The position numbers were made by a program, and so were the translations under genes. The notes under the pieces were generated by a model that did no database searches, had not been told where the DNA came from, and saw only the letters and a list, made by a program, of their open reading frames with translations. Shown here piece by piece: positions 8,759 to 17,758 of a DNA stretch of 64,000 nt; positions within the stretch are counted from its first letter, which is position 1, and each line of letters opens with the position of its first letter. Origin of the DNA: Neptunicella marina (GTDB lineage Bacteria > Pseudomonadota > Gammaproteobacteria > Enterobacterales > Alteromonadaceae); assembly GCF_014270035.1 (NCBI RefSeq), contig NZ_JACNEP010000004.1, positions 1 to 64,000 of the forward strand, read 5' to 3'.

Positions 8759-10957
8759 ATGACATTTTTAAACGGGATAAAAAACTTACTGTCCAATGGT
8801 GAAAGTCCTGCTGGAGGTTCACATCAGGCCTTACGCAATGAGCAGACGATAGCCAAGAGTTCCACCTGTTTTATGATGGCCGATGCAAATAATGTCATCA
8901 TTTATGCAAACGATGCTGTGAAAAAACTGCTCAAAGATAATGAAGCCGAACTTAAGCAATCACTGCCCAACTTTAGTGCGGATAATGTGGTTGGACAGAA
9001 TGTTGATGTATTTCATAAAAATCCCGCGCACCAGCAGGGATTAATTGGCAATCTGCGGGGGACTCATTCGTCTTCTATTAAAGTAGGCAGTATTCATTTT
9101 CAGCTAACCCTTAATCCATTGTTCGACCATCAACAACAACGCATTGGTACCGTGGTTGAGTGGTTGGATCAAACGCAGCTTATTACCAAAGAAGGCATGC
9201 TGGACGCACTTGACCGTTCACAAGCTATTATCGAATTCACTCCTGAAGGTATTGTTAAAACAGCCAACGACAATTTTCTACAGAGCATGGGGTATAGCCT
9301 TGATGAAATAAAGGGTAAGCATCACAGCATGTTTGTCGACCCCGATTATAAAGCTTCCCGTGAATATAGTGATTTTTGGAAAGGTCTGCGGGAAGGGAAG
9401 TTTAGTGCAGGGGAAATCAAACGTTTTGGACGTGGTAATAAAGAACTATGGTTGCAAGCCAGTTACAACCCAATTCTGGATGCCAATAATAAAGTAACGG
9501 CGGTGGTTAAATATGCCACTGAGATTACCGAGCAGAAACTCAAAAATGCCGACTATCAAGGGCAAATCGACGCCATAGGCAAATCGCAGGCGGTGATAGA
9601 GTTTGATATGAAAGGCACCATACTTAAAGCTAATGATTTGTTCCTCGAAACCATGGGATTTAGTTTTAATGAAATCAAAGGCAAACATCACAGTATGTTT
9701 GTTGATCCGGCTTATCGTGCCAGTCCTGAATATTCCCATTTTTGGGAGCAGTTAAATGACGGGGTGTTTAGTACCGGTGAGTTTAAACGGGTCGGAAAAG
9801 GTGGTCGTGAGATTTGGTTGCAGGCATCCTATAACCCCATTTTGGATTTAAATGGTAACCCTTTTAAAGTGGTTAAATATGCTACGGATATCACTGCGCG
9901 TAAGTCCGCGGTTGAAGAAATTAAATCGATTCTGATGAAACTCTCGGAAGGAGATTTAACGTGCAGAATTGAAAAAGAATTCGGGCCAGAGTTTCAGGAA
10001 CTACGTGATGCAATCAACATTTTTGTTGATGATTTGTTTAACACCATTACCGACATAAAAGGCGCCGTCACGACAATTAATGGTGCTTCAAGTGAAATTG
10101 CTCAGGGCAATGCTGATTTATCTAACCGTACCGAGCAACAAGCTTCCAGTCTGGAAGAAACTGCATCAAGTATGGAAGAGCTAACAGGAACGGTTCGTTT
10201 AAACGCTGAAAATGCTAATCAGGCTAATGGCCTGGCATCGCAGGCGTCTACTATTGCGGTAGAAGGTGGCGGCCTGATAGAACAAGTGGTTAAAACCATG
10301 GAATCTATCAACGACTCATCTCAGAAAATATCTGACATTATTGGCGTTATCGATGGTATCGCTTTCCAGACTAATATTCTGGCGTTGAACGCCGCTGTTG
10401 AAGCCGCACGAGCAGGTGAACAGGGGCGTGGTTTTGCTGTGGTTGCTTCCGAAGTTCGTACACTGGCTCAACGCTCAGCAGATGCAGCCAAAGATATTAA
10501 GGCACTTATTTCTGATTCTGTATCAAAAATAGAAAACGGTAATGAACTGGTTGGACGCTCCGGTGACACTATGCAAGAGGTGGTAACTGCAATAAAAAGG
10601 GTGAATGACATCATGTCAGAAATTGCCGCAGCGTCTGCCGAACAAGCGTCAGGAATTGATGAAGTGGGTAAAGCGGTTGTGCAAATGGATGAAGTGACAC
10701 AGCAAAACGCGGCATTAGTGGAGGAAGCGGCTGCTGCTGCCGAGACCCTGCGAGGTCAGGCGCAAAATCTGGCACAGCGCGTATCCGCATTTAAGTTGCA
10801 GGATGGAGATGAAGAAATACCTGTAAGTGCTCCTGTCACAAATGTCGCCCGAATGTCATCCGCTCCACTTAAAAAAGCTGTAACGCCTCAACCGTCGCGC
10901 AAAATAACTAACCCTAAGGTCCCGCAAGGGGAAGAAGATGATTGGGAAAGCTTTTAG
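8759..10957 (+). CDS. Soluble triple-PAS methyl-accepting chemotaxis protein
   Basis: A 732-aa cytoplasmic chemoreceptor with no membrane segment. A divergent N-terminal PAS domain (about 30-140) is followed by two closely related PAS/PAC repeats (about 150-265 and 275-385). Both repeats carry the block [12 protein letters not shown] and the PAC motif [10 protein letters not shown], so they arose by duplication. A short HAMP-like segment ([10 protein letters not shown]) leads to the MCP signalling domain, whose tip is at about 535-575 ([32 protein letters not shown] region). The C-terminus DDWESF fits the xWxxF pentapeptide that tethers CheR, and cheR is the next gene. PAS domains of this type often bind heme or flavin to sense oxygen or redox state; no cofactor residue could be assigned. 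Confidence 0.95.
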   Translation: MTFLNGIKNLLSNGESPAGGSHQALRNEQTIAKSSTCFMMADANNVIIYANDAVKKLLKDNEAELKQSLPNFSADNVVGQNVDVFHKNPAHQQGLIGNLRGTHSSSIKVGSIHFQLTLNPLFDHQQQRIGTVVEWLDQTQLITKEGMLDALDRSQAIIEFTPEGIVKTANDNFLQSMGYSLDEIKGKHHSMFVDPDYKASREYSDFWKGLREGKFSAGEIKRFGRGNKELWLQASYNPILDANNKVTAVVKYATEITEQKLKNADYQGQIDAIGKSQAVIEFDMKGTILKANDLFLETMGFSFNEIKGKHHSMFVDPAYRASPEYSHFWEQLNDGVFSTGEFKRVGKGGREIWLQASYNPILDLNGNPFKVVKYATDITARKSAVEEIKSILMKLSEGDLTCRIEKEFGPEFQELRDAINIFVDDLFNTITDIKGAVTTINGASSEIAQGNADLSNRTEQQASSLEETASSMEELTGTVRLNAENANQANGLASQASTIAVEGGGLIEQVVKTMESINDSSQKISDIIGVIDGIAFQTNILALNAAVEAARAGEQGRGFAVVASEVRTLAQRSADAAKDIKALISDSVSKIENGNELVGRSGDTMQEVVTAIKRVNDIMSEIAAASAEQASGIDEVGKAVVQMDEVTQQNAALVEEAAAAAETLRGQAQNLAQRVSAFKLQDGDEEIPVSAPVTNVARMSSAPLKKAVTPQPSRKITNPKVPQGEEDDWESF

Positions 10958-10977
10958 ATACGGATTAAGAGGTTTCT

Positions 10978-11799
10978 ATGGCCGAATTTGTGCAGAACAG
11001 GGAGTTTGCCTTTACGCCTGAAGATTTTGATCTGGTCAGAAAGATCTTATTTGCTAATACCGGGATAAAGCTGGCTGATAGTAAAGATTCGATGGTCTAT
11101 GGCAGATTATCGCGGCGGCTAAGGCAGTTAAAGTTAACGTCATTTAATCAATATCTGCAATTTCTGGATTCAACACCGGAAGAGCTGGAAGTTTTTATTA
11201 ACGGGTTAACGACTAATCTCACTTCATTTTTTCGTGAGCCGCATCATTTTGAAGTATTAACGCAATTTTTAAAGGAACAAAAAGGCCAAATTAAAATTTG
11301 GTGCTCTGCCAGTAGCACTGGTGAAGAGCCTTATTCACTTGCCATGACGGCCGTGGAAGCATATGGAAGTATGACTCCGCCGGTGTCAATTCTGGCATCC
11401 GATATCGATAGCAGTGTGTTAGCCAAGGCCAGCGAAGGGATTTACGAATTTGACCGAATTAACAGCATGAGTAAACCGAGGTTAAAGCAGTTTTTTTATC
11501 GTGGAAAAGGGGCAAATGCAGGCAAAGTCAAAGTGGTACCTGAGTTACAAAAGCTGATCAAATTTCAGAAAATCAACCTGATGGATAATAAATGGCCGAT
11601 GCAACCGCCGGTAAATGTCATTTTTTGTCGTAATGTGATGATTTATTTCGACAGACAGACACAAATGGCCATTTTTGAACGCATGTTGGCTCTATTACCC
11701 AATGGTGGTTTATTTGTCGCGGGTCACTCAGAAAACTTTGCCAATTCTTCACCCAGACTTAAAGCGCTGGGGCATACCGTGTACAAGGTAATCAGTTGA
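10978..11799 (+). CDS. cheR: Chemoreceptor glutamate methyltransferase CheR
   Basis: Transfers methyl from S-adenosylmethionine to receptor glutamates for adaptation. The 273-aa protein has the N-terminal helical CheR domain (GRLSRRLRQL, LTTNLTSFFREPHHF) and the Rossmann catalytic domain (WCSASSTGEEPYSLAM for AdoMet binding, DIDSSVLAKA, NVIFCRNVMIYFD). It follows the MCP that ends in a CheR-binding pentapeptide by 20 bp, behind GAGG. The C-terminal block GGLFVAGHSEN is typical. Confidence 0.96.
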   Translation: MAEFVQNREFAFTPEDFDLVRKILFANTGIKLADSKDSMVYGRLSRRLRQLKLTSFNQYLQFLDSTPEELEVFINGLTTNLTSFFREPHHFEVLTQFLKEQKGQIKIWCSASSTGEEPYSLAMTAVEAYGSMTPPVSILASDIDSSVLAKASEGIYEFDRINSMSKPRLKQFFYRGKGANAGKVKVVPELQKLIKFQKINLMDNKWPMQPPVNVIFCRNVMIYFDRQTQMAIFERMLALLPNGGLFVAGHSENFANSSPRLKALGHTVYKVIS

Positions 11800-11808
11800 G
11801 GGGTAGAT

Positions 11809-12429
11809 GTGAGTGTAATTGATACAGATAGCCATTCTGCGGACATCAGCCCTAACCGATACTTTGACCGCAATTTTGATCGGGATGCGGTAAAAATATT
11901 GCCCGGGGAATATTATGCAACCAAAGATGACACCATGATAGTGACGGTGTTGGGATCTTGTGTGGCTGTTTGTTTGAGTGATGCTTCTACCGGTATTGGG
12001 GGCATGAACCACTTTTTATTGCCAAATGATGAAAGCACAGGAATGGAGGTGTTATCCGAATCTGCCCGCTATGGAGTGTTTGCTATGGAATTGCTGATTA
12101 ACCAAATGCTAAAACTCGGGGCGCAGCGGAAAAGGCTGGAAGCGAAAGTATTTGGTGGTGGCAATGTGCTAAAGGGACTTACCCTGAATAATGTGGGAGA
12201 ACGCAATGCCGATTTTACAATTAATTATTTAAAAGCTGAGCGCATTCCTGTGCTGGCCAGTGATTTACTGGATGTCTATCCTCGTAAAGTCTATTTTTTC
12301 CCGGATAGCGGAAAAGTAATGGTCAGGAAGATTAAATCTCTGCATAACAGCACTATTATTGATCGTGAAAGTGAATACCGTATGCGCATTCGTCAAACAC
12401 CGAAAGGGGGAGATATTGATCTTTTCTAA
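11809..12429 (+). CDS. cheD: Chemoreceptor glutamine deamidase CheD
   Basis: Deamidates receptor glutamines to methylatable glutamates. The catalytic Cys is in VLGSCVAVCL (about residue 50) and the catalytic His in GGMNHFLLP (about residue 66). The block KVFGGGNVLKGL is also conserved. At 206 aa it is slightly longer than minimal CheD because of an N-terminal extension and a basic tail ending GDIDLF. That ending resembles the GDIEFF end of the operon's first MCP. The start is GTG, with TGAGGGG just upstream overlapping the cheR stop region. No CheC is encoded in the window. Confidence 0.95.
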   Translation: MSVIDTDSHSADISPNRYFDRNFDRDAVKILPGEYYATKDDTMIVTVLGSCVAVCLSDASTGIGGMNHFLLPNDESTGMEVLSESARYGVFAMELLINQMLKLGAQRKRLEAKVFGGGNVLKGLTLNNVGERNADFTINYLKAERIPVLASDLLDVYPRKVYFFPDSGKVMVRKIKSLHNSTIIDRESEYRMRIRQTPKGGDIDLF

Positions 12430-12441
12430 GCGAGACTGGTT

Positions 12442-13485
12442 ATGATTAAAGTGCTGATTGTAGATGACTCCGCATTGATTCGTAGTTTGTTGACCGAAAT
12501 ATTTTCCGCTGAAGCTGATATGAATGTAATTGGCGTCGCTCCGAACTCCTATGTTGCCCGTGACATGGTTAATCAGTTTGCCCCCGATGTCATTACATTG
12601 GATATTGAAATGCCAAAAGTTGATGGACTGACCTTTTTAGATCGGTTAATGAAAGCGCGGCCTACTCCTGTGGTGATGATCTCGACTCTGACTGAGAGAG
12701 GTGCCGATGCTACTCTGCGTGCTCTGGAGCTTGGCGCAATTGACTTTGTTGCCAAACCAAAGGTTGGTGTGTCGGAAGGCATTGAGGCCTATCGTGTTGA
12801 GATTGTTGAAAAAGTACGCGAAGCTGCAAAAGCCAGAGTAAAAAAAAGAACAACTTCGGCTACGGCACAACCCTTAAAAATAAGTTATACCGGCACGGAA
12901 AAAATTATCGCAATAGGTGCTTCCACAGGGGGGACAGAGGCGATAAAAACCGTGCTGAACCAGTTGCCGGCCAATTGCCCTGCTGTGGTGATCACCCAAC
13001 ATATGCCGCCGGGGTTTACCAGTCGATTTGCTGACAGGCTGAATAAAACCAGTCAGATGAACGTTATGGAGGCGAGCGACCGGATTCGGATTCTGCCGGG
13101 CAATGTATATCTGGCGCCGGGTAACCTGCATATGCAAATAGAAAAGGACGGCGCAAATTATCAAATCAGATTGAACAACGGACCTTTGGTCAGTTGTCAT
13201 AAACCCTCAGTGGACGTGATGTTTGATTCTTTGGCCGATAATGTGGGTAAAAACGCGCTGGGGATATTACTGACAGGTATGGGAAAGGATGGCGCCCAGG
13301 GGTTGTTCAATATGCGTAAGGCGGGGGCAGTGACCATGGCGCAGGATGAACAAAGTTGTGTGGTCTATGGTATGCCAAAAGAAGCTGTAAATATGGGGGC
13401 CGTACAGCAAGTATTATCGCTGGACGCAATCGCTCCGGCCATAACTGATTATCTGAAACACACCTCAGTAACCAGCCGGCTTTAA
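12442..13485 (+). CDS. cheB: Chemotaxis response regulator methylesterase CheB
   Basis: Phosphorylation-activated enzyme that removes receptor methyl groups and deamidates glutamines. The 347-aa protein has a receiver domain (1-120; VDDSALIR, Asp54 in TLDIEMPKVDG) and a linker. The C-terminal methylesterase domain carries the catalytic triad motifs GASTGGTEA (Ser), TQHMPPGFTSRFADRLN (His) and LTGMGKDGAQG (Asp). It is the last gene of the chemotaxis operon, converging on the acyl-CoA ligase gene with only 10 bp between stop codons. Confidence 0.97.
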   Translation: MIKVLIVDDSALIRSLLTEIFSAEADMNVIGVAPNSYVARDMVNQFAPDVITLDIEMPKVDGLTFLDRLMKARPTPVVMISTLTERGADATLRALELGAIDFVAKPKVGVSEGIEAYRVEIVEKVREAAKARVKKRTTSATAQPLKISYTGTEKIIAIGASTGGTEAIKTVLNQLPANCPAVVITQHMPPGFTSRFADRLNKTSQMNVMEASDRIRILPGNVYLAPGNLHMQIEKDGANYQIRLNNGPLVSCHKPSVDVMFDSLADNVGKNALGILLTGMGKDGAQGLFNMRKAGAVTMAQDEQSCVVYGMPKEAVNMGAVQQVLSLDAIAPAITDYLKHTSVTSRL

Positions 13486-13495
13486 TCAATACACC

Positions 13496-15169
13496 TTAAT
13501 TTGTTTGCCAGCTTATTTTTTCGGGCAATGGTTGGGCGTAAAGACTGGCGTAGTATTTTTCAATGTTTTGTCTGCGGATTTTGAGTGTTGGTGTGAGCAA
13601 TTCGTTTTCAACTGTCCAGGGCTCATTCACTATCCACATACCATCCAGTTTTTCATGTTTGGGCAGATGCTGATTCACTTCCTGAAGTTGCAGCTGCAGA
13701 CGGTCACTCACCTGCTCTGAACTTAGAGACTGACCGGCGTCATTTAATACAACCAGTGCAACCGGTTGTTTAAGATTAGTACCCACAACACATAATTGGT
13801 CGATAATATCGCAGTGAGATAACGTGCCTTCAATCGGTGCTGGTGCGACATATTTACCTTTAGCCGTTTTAAAAATATCCTTCAGGCGACCAATGATGCG
13901 AATATAGCCTTCTGAGTCAATTTCGCCCTGATCGCCGGTACGAAAATAACCATCTTCGGTAAATACCTTTGCGGTTTGCTCCGGTTGCTTGTAATAGGCT
14001 TTCATCAGGCAGTTCCCTTTGATTTGGATTTCCTGTTCTTCGCCAATACGGATATCGATATTTGGCAGAGGTAAACCTATCGTTGCTCTTTTATCGGAGC
14101 GGTAGGGTAGTTGTGTCGTGCCTGCCGCGTTTGTTTCTGTCATTCCCCAGCCCTGACATATATTTATGTCGAGATTCTCATACCAACCTATTACCTCATC
14201 TGATAATGGGGCTGAACCGGAAGCAAATAGTTTAGTGCTGGATAATCCCAGTGCTTTTTGAATTTTTCGCTTGATCAGGTAATTAACCAGCGGAACCTTT
14301 AATAATAAATCGAGTTTTTTCTGGGGTAATTTAAGTAACACTTCTGAGCGGAATTTTTGCCACAGTCTGGGAACAGAAATAAAAATAGTAGGTGAGCAGT
14401 GACTCAGATCCTGTGTAAAGCTTGCCAGTGATTCAACAAAATACAGCTGCATGTGGGCGTTGTTTTGTGAAATATATAAACTGACTCCCTGACCTAACAC
14501 ACGTTCCGTAATGTGTGCGAGCGGCAAATAAGATAAATAACGCTCATTACATAGCGGCATCTGGCTACCCAGATTTTCGACAAAATTTAAACAAGCGTTG
14601 ATATAGGCCTGATAATCATGCACCACTCCTTTGGGGACGCCGGTACTGCCAGAGGTGTATATTATTGTCATGGTGTCACTTAGCTTCACTTCTGGCCATT
14701 GTGATGTGGAGGAGGAGGCACCTTGAATCTCTGACCATTGATAATCACATGTGACCCGGCAACCAGGCAGAGAAATTGACAGTATCTGTGCTTCAATGCA
14801 GTTTTGGTAATTTTCTGCATTATCCAGCTTACCGATGAATATTGCTTTAGCTTCACTGTGGCGAAGTATGTATTGAAGAGTGTCACGATCTGCCGCTGGA
14901 AAGACAGGTACGCTGACAGCGCCGGCCAGTCCAATTGCCCAGTCAGCAATCATCCACTCCATGCTGTTTTTCGCGAAAATGGCAACCTTATCCCCGACCT
15001 TAATTTTCTGAATTTGCAAAAATGTGGCGGCTTTTTGCATTTGTTCAGCAACCTGAGTAAAGCTGTATTGATGTCGCTCGCCATTGACAGGTTGGTTCAT
15101 AAAAATTTTTGAAGGATGCTGGCGGGTCAGTTCCAGTAATTGTCTGGCAGGGGTACGGGCTGAATTCAT
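13496..15169 (-). CDS. Long-chain acyl-CoA synthetase-like AMP-forming ligase
   Basis: Activates a carboxylic acid, probably a fatty acid, to its acyl-CoA through an acyl-adenylate. The 557-aa sequence has the P-loop-like motif TIIYTSGSTGVPKG (about 168-181), the adenine motif GWGMTETNAAGT (about 340), and the C-terminal hinge and lysine block YFRTGDQGEIDSEGYIRIIGR followed by KTAKGKYVAP. These last features resemble the bacterial long-chain FACS/bubblegum type rather than E. coli FadD. No other beta-oxidation genes adjoin it. It is a single gene on the minus strand. Confidence 0.9.
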   Translation of the reverse strand: MNSARTPARQLLELTRQHPSKIFMNQPVNGERHQYSFTQVAEQMQKAATFLQIQKIKVGDKVAIFAKNSMEWMIADWAIGLAGAVSVPVFPAADRDTLQYILRHSEAKAIFIGKLDNAENYQNCIEAQILSISLPGCRVTCDYQWSEIQGASSSTSQWPEVKLSDTMTIIYTSGSTGVPKGVVHDYQAYINACLNFVENLGSQMPLCNERYLSYLPLAHITERVLGQGVSLYISQNNAHMQLYFVESLASFTQDLSHCSPTIFISVPRLWQKFRSEVLLKLPQKKLDLLLKVPLVNYLIKRKIQKALGLSSTKLFASGSAPLSDEVIGWYENLDINICQGWGMTETNAAGTTQLPYRSDKRATIGLPLPNIDIRIGEEQEIQIKGNCLMKAYYKQPEQTAKVFTEDGYFRTGDQGEIDSEGYIRIIGRLKDIFKTAKGKYVAPAPIEGTLSHCDIIDQLCVVGTNLKQPVALVVLNDAGQSLSSEQVSDRLQLQLQEVNQHLPKHEKLDGMWIVNEPWTVENELLTPTLKIRRQNIEKYYASLYAQPLPEKISWQTN

Positions 15170-15251
15170 CGTATCTGAGCTTTTAAAATTTATAATACGT
15201 TCAGATATTTAAGCACTTAATTTTTAAGATTGGCAAGTTAATGATTAAATT

Positions 15252-15452
15252 TCACTCTTTGTTAGCCGGGGTGTTATCAATGACTTCGGTTACAACTTTT
15301 TGCACTAACTTTACCCTGCCTTGTTTTACGAGTGCATCGCGTAAGACAAATTCAATTTGCGCGTTCAGGCTGCGCAAATCATCGTCCGCCCAGCGTTGCA
15401 TGGACGCCAGAACATCTTCATTTATTCTCAGTGGATAGGCTTTTTTGGCCAA
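15252..15452 (-). CDS. Arc-type ribbon-helix-helix DNA-binding protein
   Basis: A 66-aa protein with the Arc/MetJ-like fold: an N-terminal beta strand (AYPLRINEDVL) and two helices (MQRWADDDLRSLNAQIEFVLRDAL split by a turn, residues about 16-43). The start is TTG at 15452, supported by GAGAGG 6 nt upstream; no ATG is available. It lies 59 bp downstream of the SPFH gene on the same strand, behind a strong hairpin, and the pair looks like one operon. A role as repressor of its own operon, binding the large palindrome upstream of the SPFH gene, is inferred. Confidence 0.85.
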   Translation of the reverse strand: MAKKAYPLRINEDVLASMQRWADDDLRSLNAQIEFVLRDALVKQGRVKLVQKVVTEVIDNTPANKE

Positions 15453-15477
15453 AATAACCTCTCTGTCTGCTAAAACA

Positions 15478-15500
15478 GACCGATGGCGCTGCCATCGGTC
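15478..15500 (-). terminator. Intercistronic hairpin between the SPFH and ribbon-helix-helix genes
   Basis: A perfect 10-bp stem (GACCGATGGC / GCCATCGGTC) with a 3-nt loop lies 11 bp after the SPFH stop. On the minus strand it is followed by TGTTTT, a weak T-run. It could partly terminate the transcript or protect its 3' end, which would lower expression of the downstream regulator. Confidence 0.6.
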
Positions 15501-15511
15501 AAAATAGATTG

Positions 15512-16363
15512 CTAATAAATACTACCGGTATTAACTATCGGTTGTGTGGCCTTGTCGCCGCATAATACCACTAGTAAGTTACTGATCATGGTTGCTTTTC
15601 GCTCTTCATCCAACTCAACAACCTGTTTTTCCTGTAGTTTGTCCAGTGCCATTTCGACCATGCCTACGGCACCTTCAACAATTTTGGTACGGGCTGCAAT
15701 AATTGCTGAGGCTTGCTGGCGTTGTAACATCGCATGGGCAATTTCTGGTGAATAGGCTAAGTGACTGATTCGGGCTTCATGCACGGTTACCCCGGCTTTT
15801 CCTAATCTTTCCTGAATTTCATTTTTTAATACATCCGAAATGGTCTGTGGGTGACTTCGTAGCGAAATATCATCGTCGTTTTGCGGATCATAAGCATAGC
15901 TGCTGGCCATATTACGCAGAGCCGATTCGCTTTGAATACTGACATAACTTTCAAAATCATCGACTTCAAATACCGCTTCCGCTGTATCAGTGACAGACCA
16001 TACTACAATAGTGGCAATCTCAATCGGATTGCCCTGATTATCGTTCACCTTAATTTTGCCACTTTCAAAATTGCGAATACGCAGAGAGACAGTGCGGCGC
16101 ATGAAAAACGGGATGGTCCAGCGCAGTCCGTTACGTTTCTCTGTGCCGACATAACTACCAAATAACGTCATTACCTTGCCCTGGTTTGGCTGAACCATAA
16201 AAAATCCTCCCCAGCAAATGGCGGTTAGTATCGACAATATTGCGGAGGGAATTGGCATAATGTGATGGATAAACTGATAAGCAAATGTAAATTGTAAAAC
16301 GGGCAACACGACAAAAAAGGCAATGTAACCGTTTAGGGAAAAACCTTGTTTTTCTGTAACCAT
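15512..16363 (-). CDS. SPFH/Band 7 domain membrane protein
   Basis: A 283-aa stomatin/prohibitin-like protein. Two hydrophobic segments lie near the N-terminus (about residues 8-26 and 31-48). The SPFH domain follows ([62 protein letters not shown]), then a helical Ala/Glu-rich stretch ([20 protein letters not shown]). Such proteins form oligomeric microdomain scaffolds in the inner membrane. The ATG at 16363 is chosen over an in-frame ATG at 16387, since GGAG lies 8 nt before the former and the upstream codons run through a palindromic operator-like site. Confidence 0.9.
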   Translation of the reverse strand: MVTEKQGFSLNGYIAFFVVLPVLQFTFAYQFIHHIMPIPSAILSILTAICWGGFFMVQPNQGKVMTLFGSYVGTEKRNGLRWTIPFFMRRTVSLRIRNFESGKIKVNDNQGNPIEIATIVVWSVTDTAEAVFEVDDFESYVSIQSESALRNMASSYAYDPQNDDDISLRSHPQTISDVLKNEIQERLGKAGVTVHEARISHLAYSPEIAHAMLQRQQASAIIAARTKIVEGAVGMVEMALDKLQEKQVVELDEERKATMISNLLVVLCGDKATQPIVNTGSIY

Positions 16364-16375
16364 GATATTATCTCC

Positions 16376-16400
16376 AATTGATATCATTTTGATATCAATT
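16376..16400. promoter_or_regulatory. Candidate ribbon-helix-helix operator upstream of the SPFH gene
   Basis: Perfect 11-bp inverted arms (AATTGATATCA and TGATATCAATT) are separated by TTT. Each arm also contains the 6-bp palindrome GATATC. Tandem short palindromes of this kind suit Arc-family repressors that bind as paired dimers. Two further TTGATAT copies lie at 16453-16459 and 16466-16472. Position directly before the SPFH start suggests autoregulation by the downstream Arc-type protein. Confidence 0.65.
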
Positions 16401-16537
16401 TAGTTTGATGCATGTTCAATGTAAAGCATAATTTTTGTTCACTTAAGTTAACTTGATATAAGTTTTTGATATTTAATGAATTAATAGACAGTGTTAATCT
16501 TAAAATTATTATTTTTACATCGGACAGGGATGACGGG

Positions 16538-17758
16538 ATGCGCTTATTTGATGAGCAAAATAGTGTCAGGTTAACAACAAAGTTACTAATTTGTTTAGCC
16601 TTGTTCGTGGTAAATTCAGTCCATGCTAAGCAAGCGGTTATCGCCAGTTACTATGCCTCCGATGGCAATATTGAAGCTATCAAACAGTTACCCGCCCATA
16701 AGCTTACTCACATTTTGTATGCCTTTATTGCAATATGCGGTGATAACAGTGGTGCAGATAAGCAAACCCAATTAGCGATTAAAAAAGCCTGTAAAGATAA
16801 GAAAAACTATTCCGCTGTATTATTTAATCCTGCAGCTAAAGCTGAGCTGGATGCGTTTAAGCAGTTAAAACAACAACATGCACAACTTAAGGTATTACCT
16901 TCGTTTGGTGGCTGGATATTGTCACAACCTTTTCATGACATAGTTAAAACTCAGGATAACCTGGCATATTTCGTAAAATCAGCGGTTGAATTAATCGCAG
17001 AGTATGACGTATTTGATGGTATTGATATTGACTGGGAGTACCCCGGTGGTGGTGGCAATCAGCAACCAATCTTAGATGGAGCTGCGGCAGACAACGAACG
17101 CATTCAGTATACCAATATGATGAAGTTGCTTCGCCATAAGATGGATCAACTCGCACTAAAAACAGGACGAACCTATCTGTTAAGTGCCGCTGTCAACGGT
17201 ATGCCCTATAAGGTGAACGCCATTGATTGGCGCGGTGTTATTCCTTACATGGATTATGTTTTTGCCATGACCTACGACTTTGCTGTTGGTGACGGACGTG
17301 CCGCCCATCACACCAATTTATTCAGTGACGCCTCCGGTTCAATGAGCGCATCGGCGATGCTGGAAAATTTGCTAGTTGCGGGGGTTCCGTCACAAAAGCT
17401 GGTGATGGGCGCAGCGTTTTATGGTCGTGGCTGGACCCAAAGTGGCTGGCAGGGCGAGGCTTTTGCCGACAATAGTCAGTCAGTGTCTACTGGCAGTTAT
17501 CAATACAGAGAATTGATCGATCAGCCGCCAGCCGGATATGTGTATGGTTTTGATAAAAAAGCGCAAGCGCCATACTTTTACAATTCTGCTAATGATGGAT
17601 TTATCTCTTTTGATGATGCGCGTTCAATTGAAGCCAAAGCCCGATGGGCTAAACAAAAGGACTTAGCCGGGATATTTTCCTGGCAGATCCGTCAGGACAA
17701 TGGAGATTTGCTGGATGCGATGCTTAAAGGTTTTGCAGCAAAGCCTGATGTGCAGTGA
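16538..17758 (+). CDS. GH18 chitinase-like glycoside hydrolase
   Basis: Secreted family 18 enzyme, probably hydrolysing chitin or a related beta-1,4-GlcNAc polymer. The ATG at 16538 gives a 406-aa protein with a signal peptide (hydrophobic TTKLLICLALFVVNSVHA, cleavage near residue 30); a longer TTG-initiated frame is less likely. The catalytic motif DGIDIDWEYPG (DxxDxDxE) is intact. It also has the substrate-binding blocks LKVLPSFGGW, YDYVFAMTYDF-like VFAMTYDFAV, and MGAAFYGRGW. There is no separate chitin-binding module. Its 3' end overlaps the convergent halogenase gene by 35 bp. Confidence 0.93.
   Translation: MRLFDEQNSVRLTTKLLICLALFVVNSVHAKQAVIASYYASDGNIEAIKQLPAHKLTHILYAFIAICGDNSGADKQTQLAIKKACKDKKNYSAVLFNPAAKAELDAFKQLKQQHAQLKVLPSFGGWILSQPFHDIVKTQDNLAYFVKSAVELIAEYDVFDGIDIDWEYPGGGGNQQPILDGAAADNERIQYTNMMKLLRHKMDQLALKTGRTYLLSAAVNGMPYKVNAIDWRGVIPYMDYVFAMTYDFAVGDGRAAHHTNLFSDASGSMSASAMLENLLVAGVPSQKLVMGAAFYGRGWTQSGWQGEAFADNSQSVSTGSYQYRELIDQPPAGYVYGFDKKAQAPYFYNSANDGFISFDDARSIEAKARWAKQKDLAGIFSWQIRQDNGDLLDAMLKGFAAKPDVQ

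Noticed and set aside
15241-15438. 65-codon plus-strand frame opposite the ribbon-helix-helix gene
   Set aside because: The opposite strand encodes a recognisable Arc-type fold with a good ribosome site; this frame is its shadow.
16466-16537. TTG-started extension of the chitinase
   Set aside because: It runs through regulatory repeats and would place a charged segment before the signal peptide; ATG 16538 fits better.
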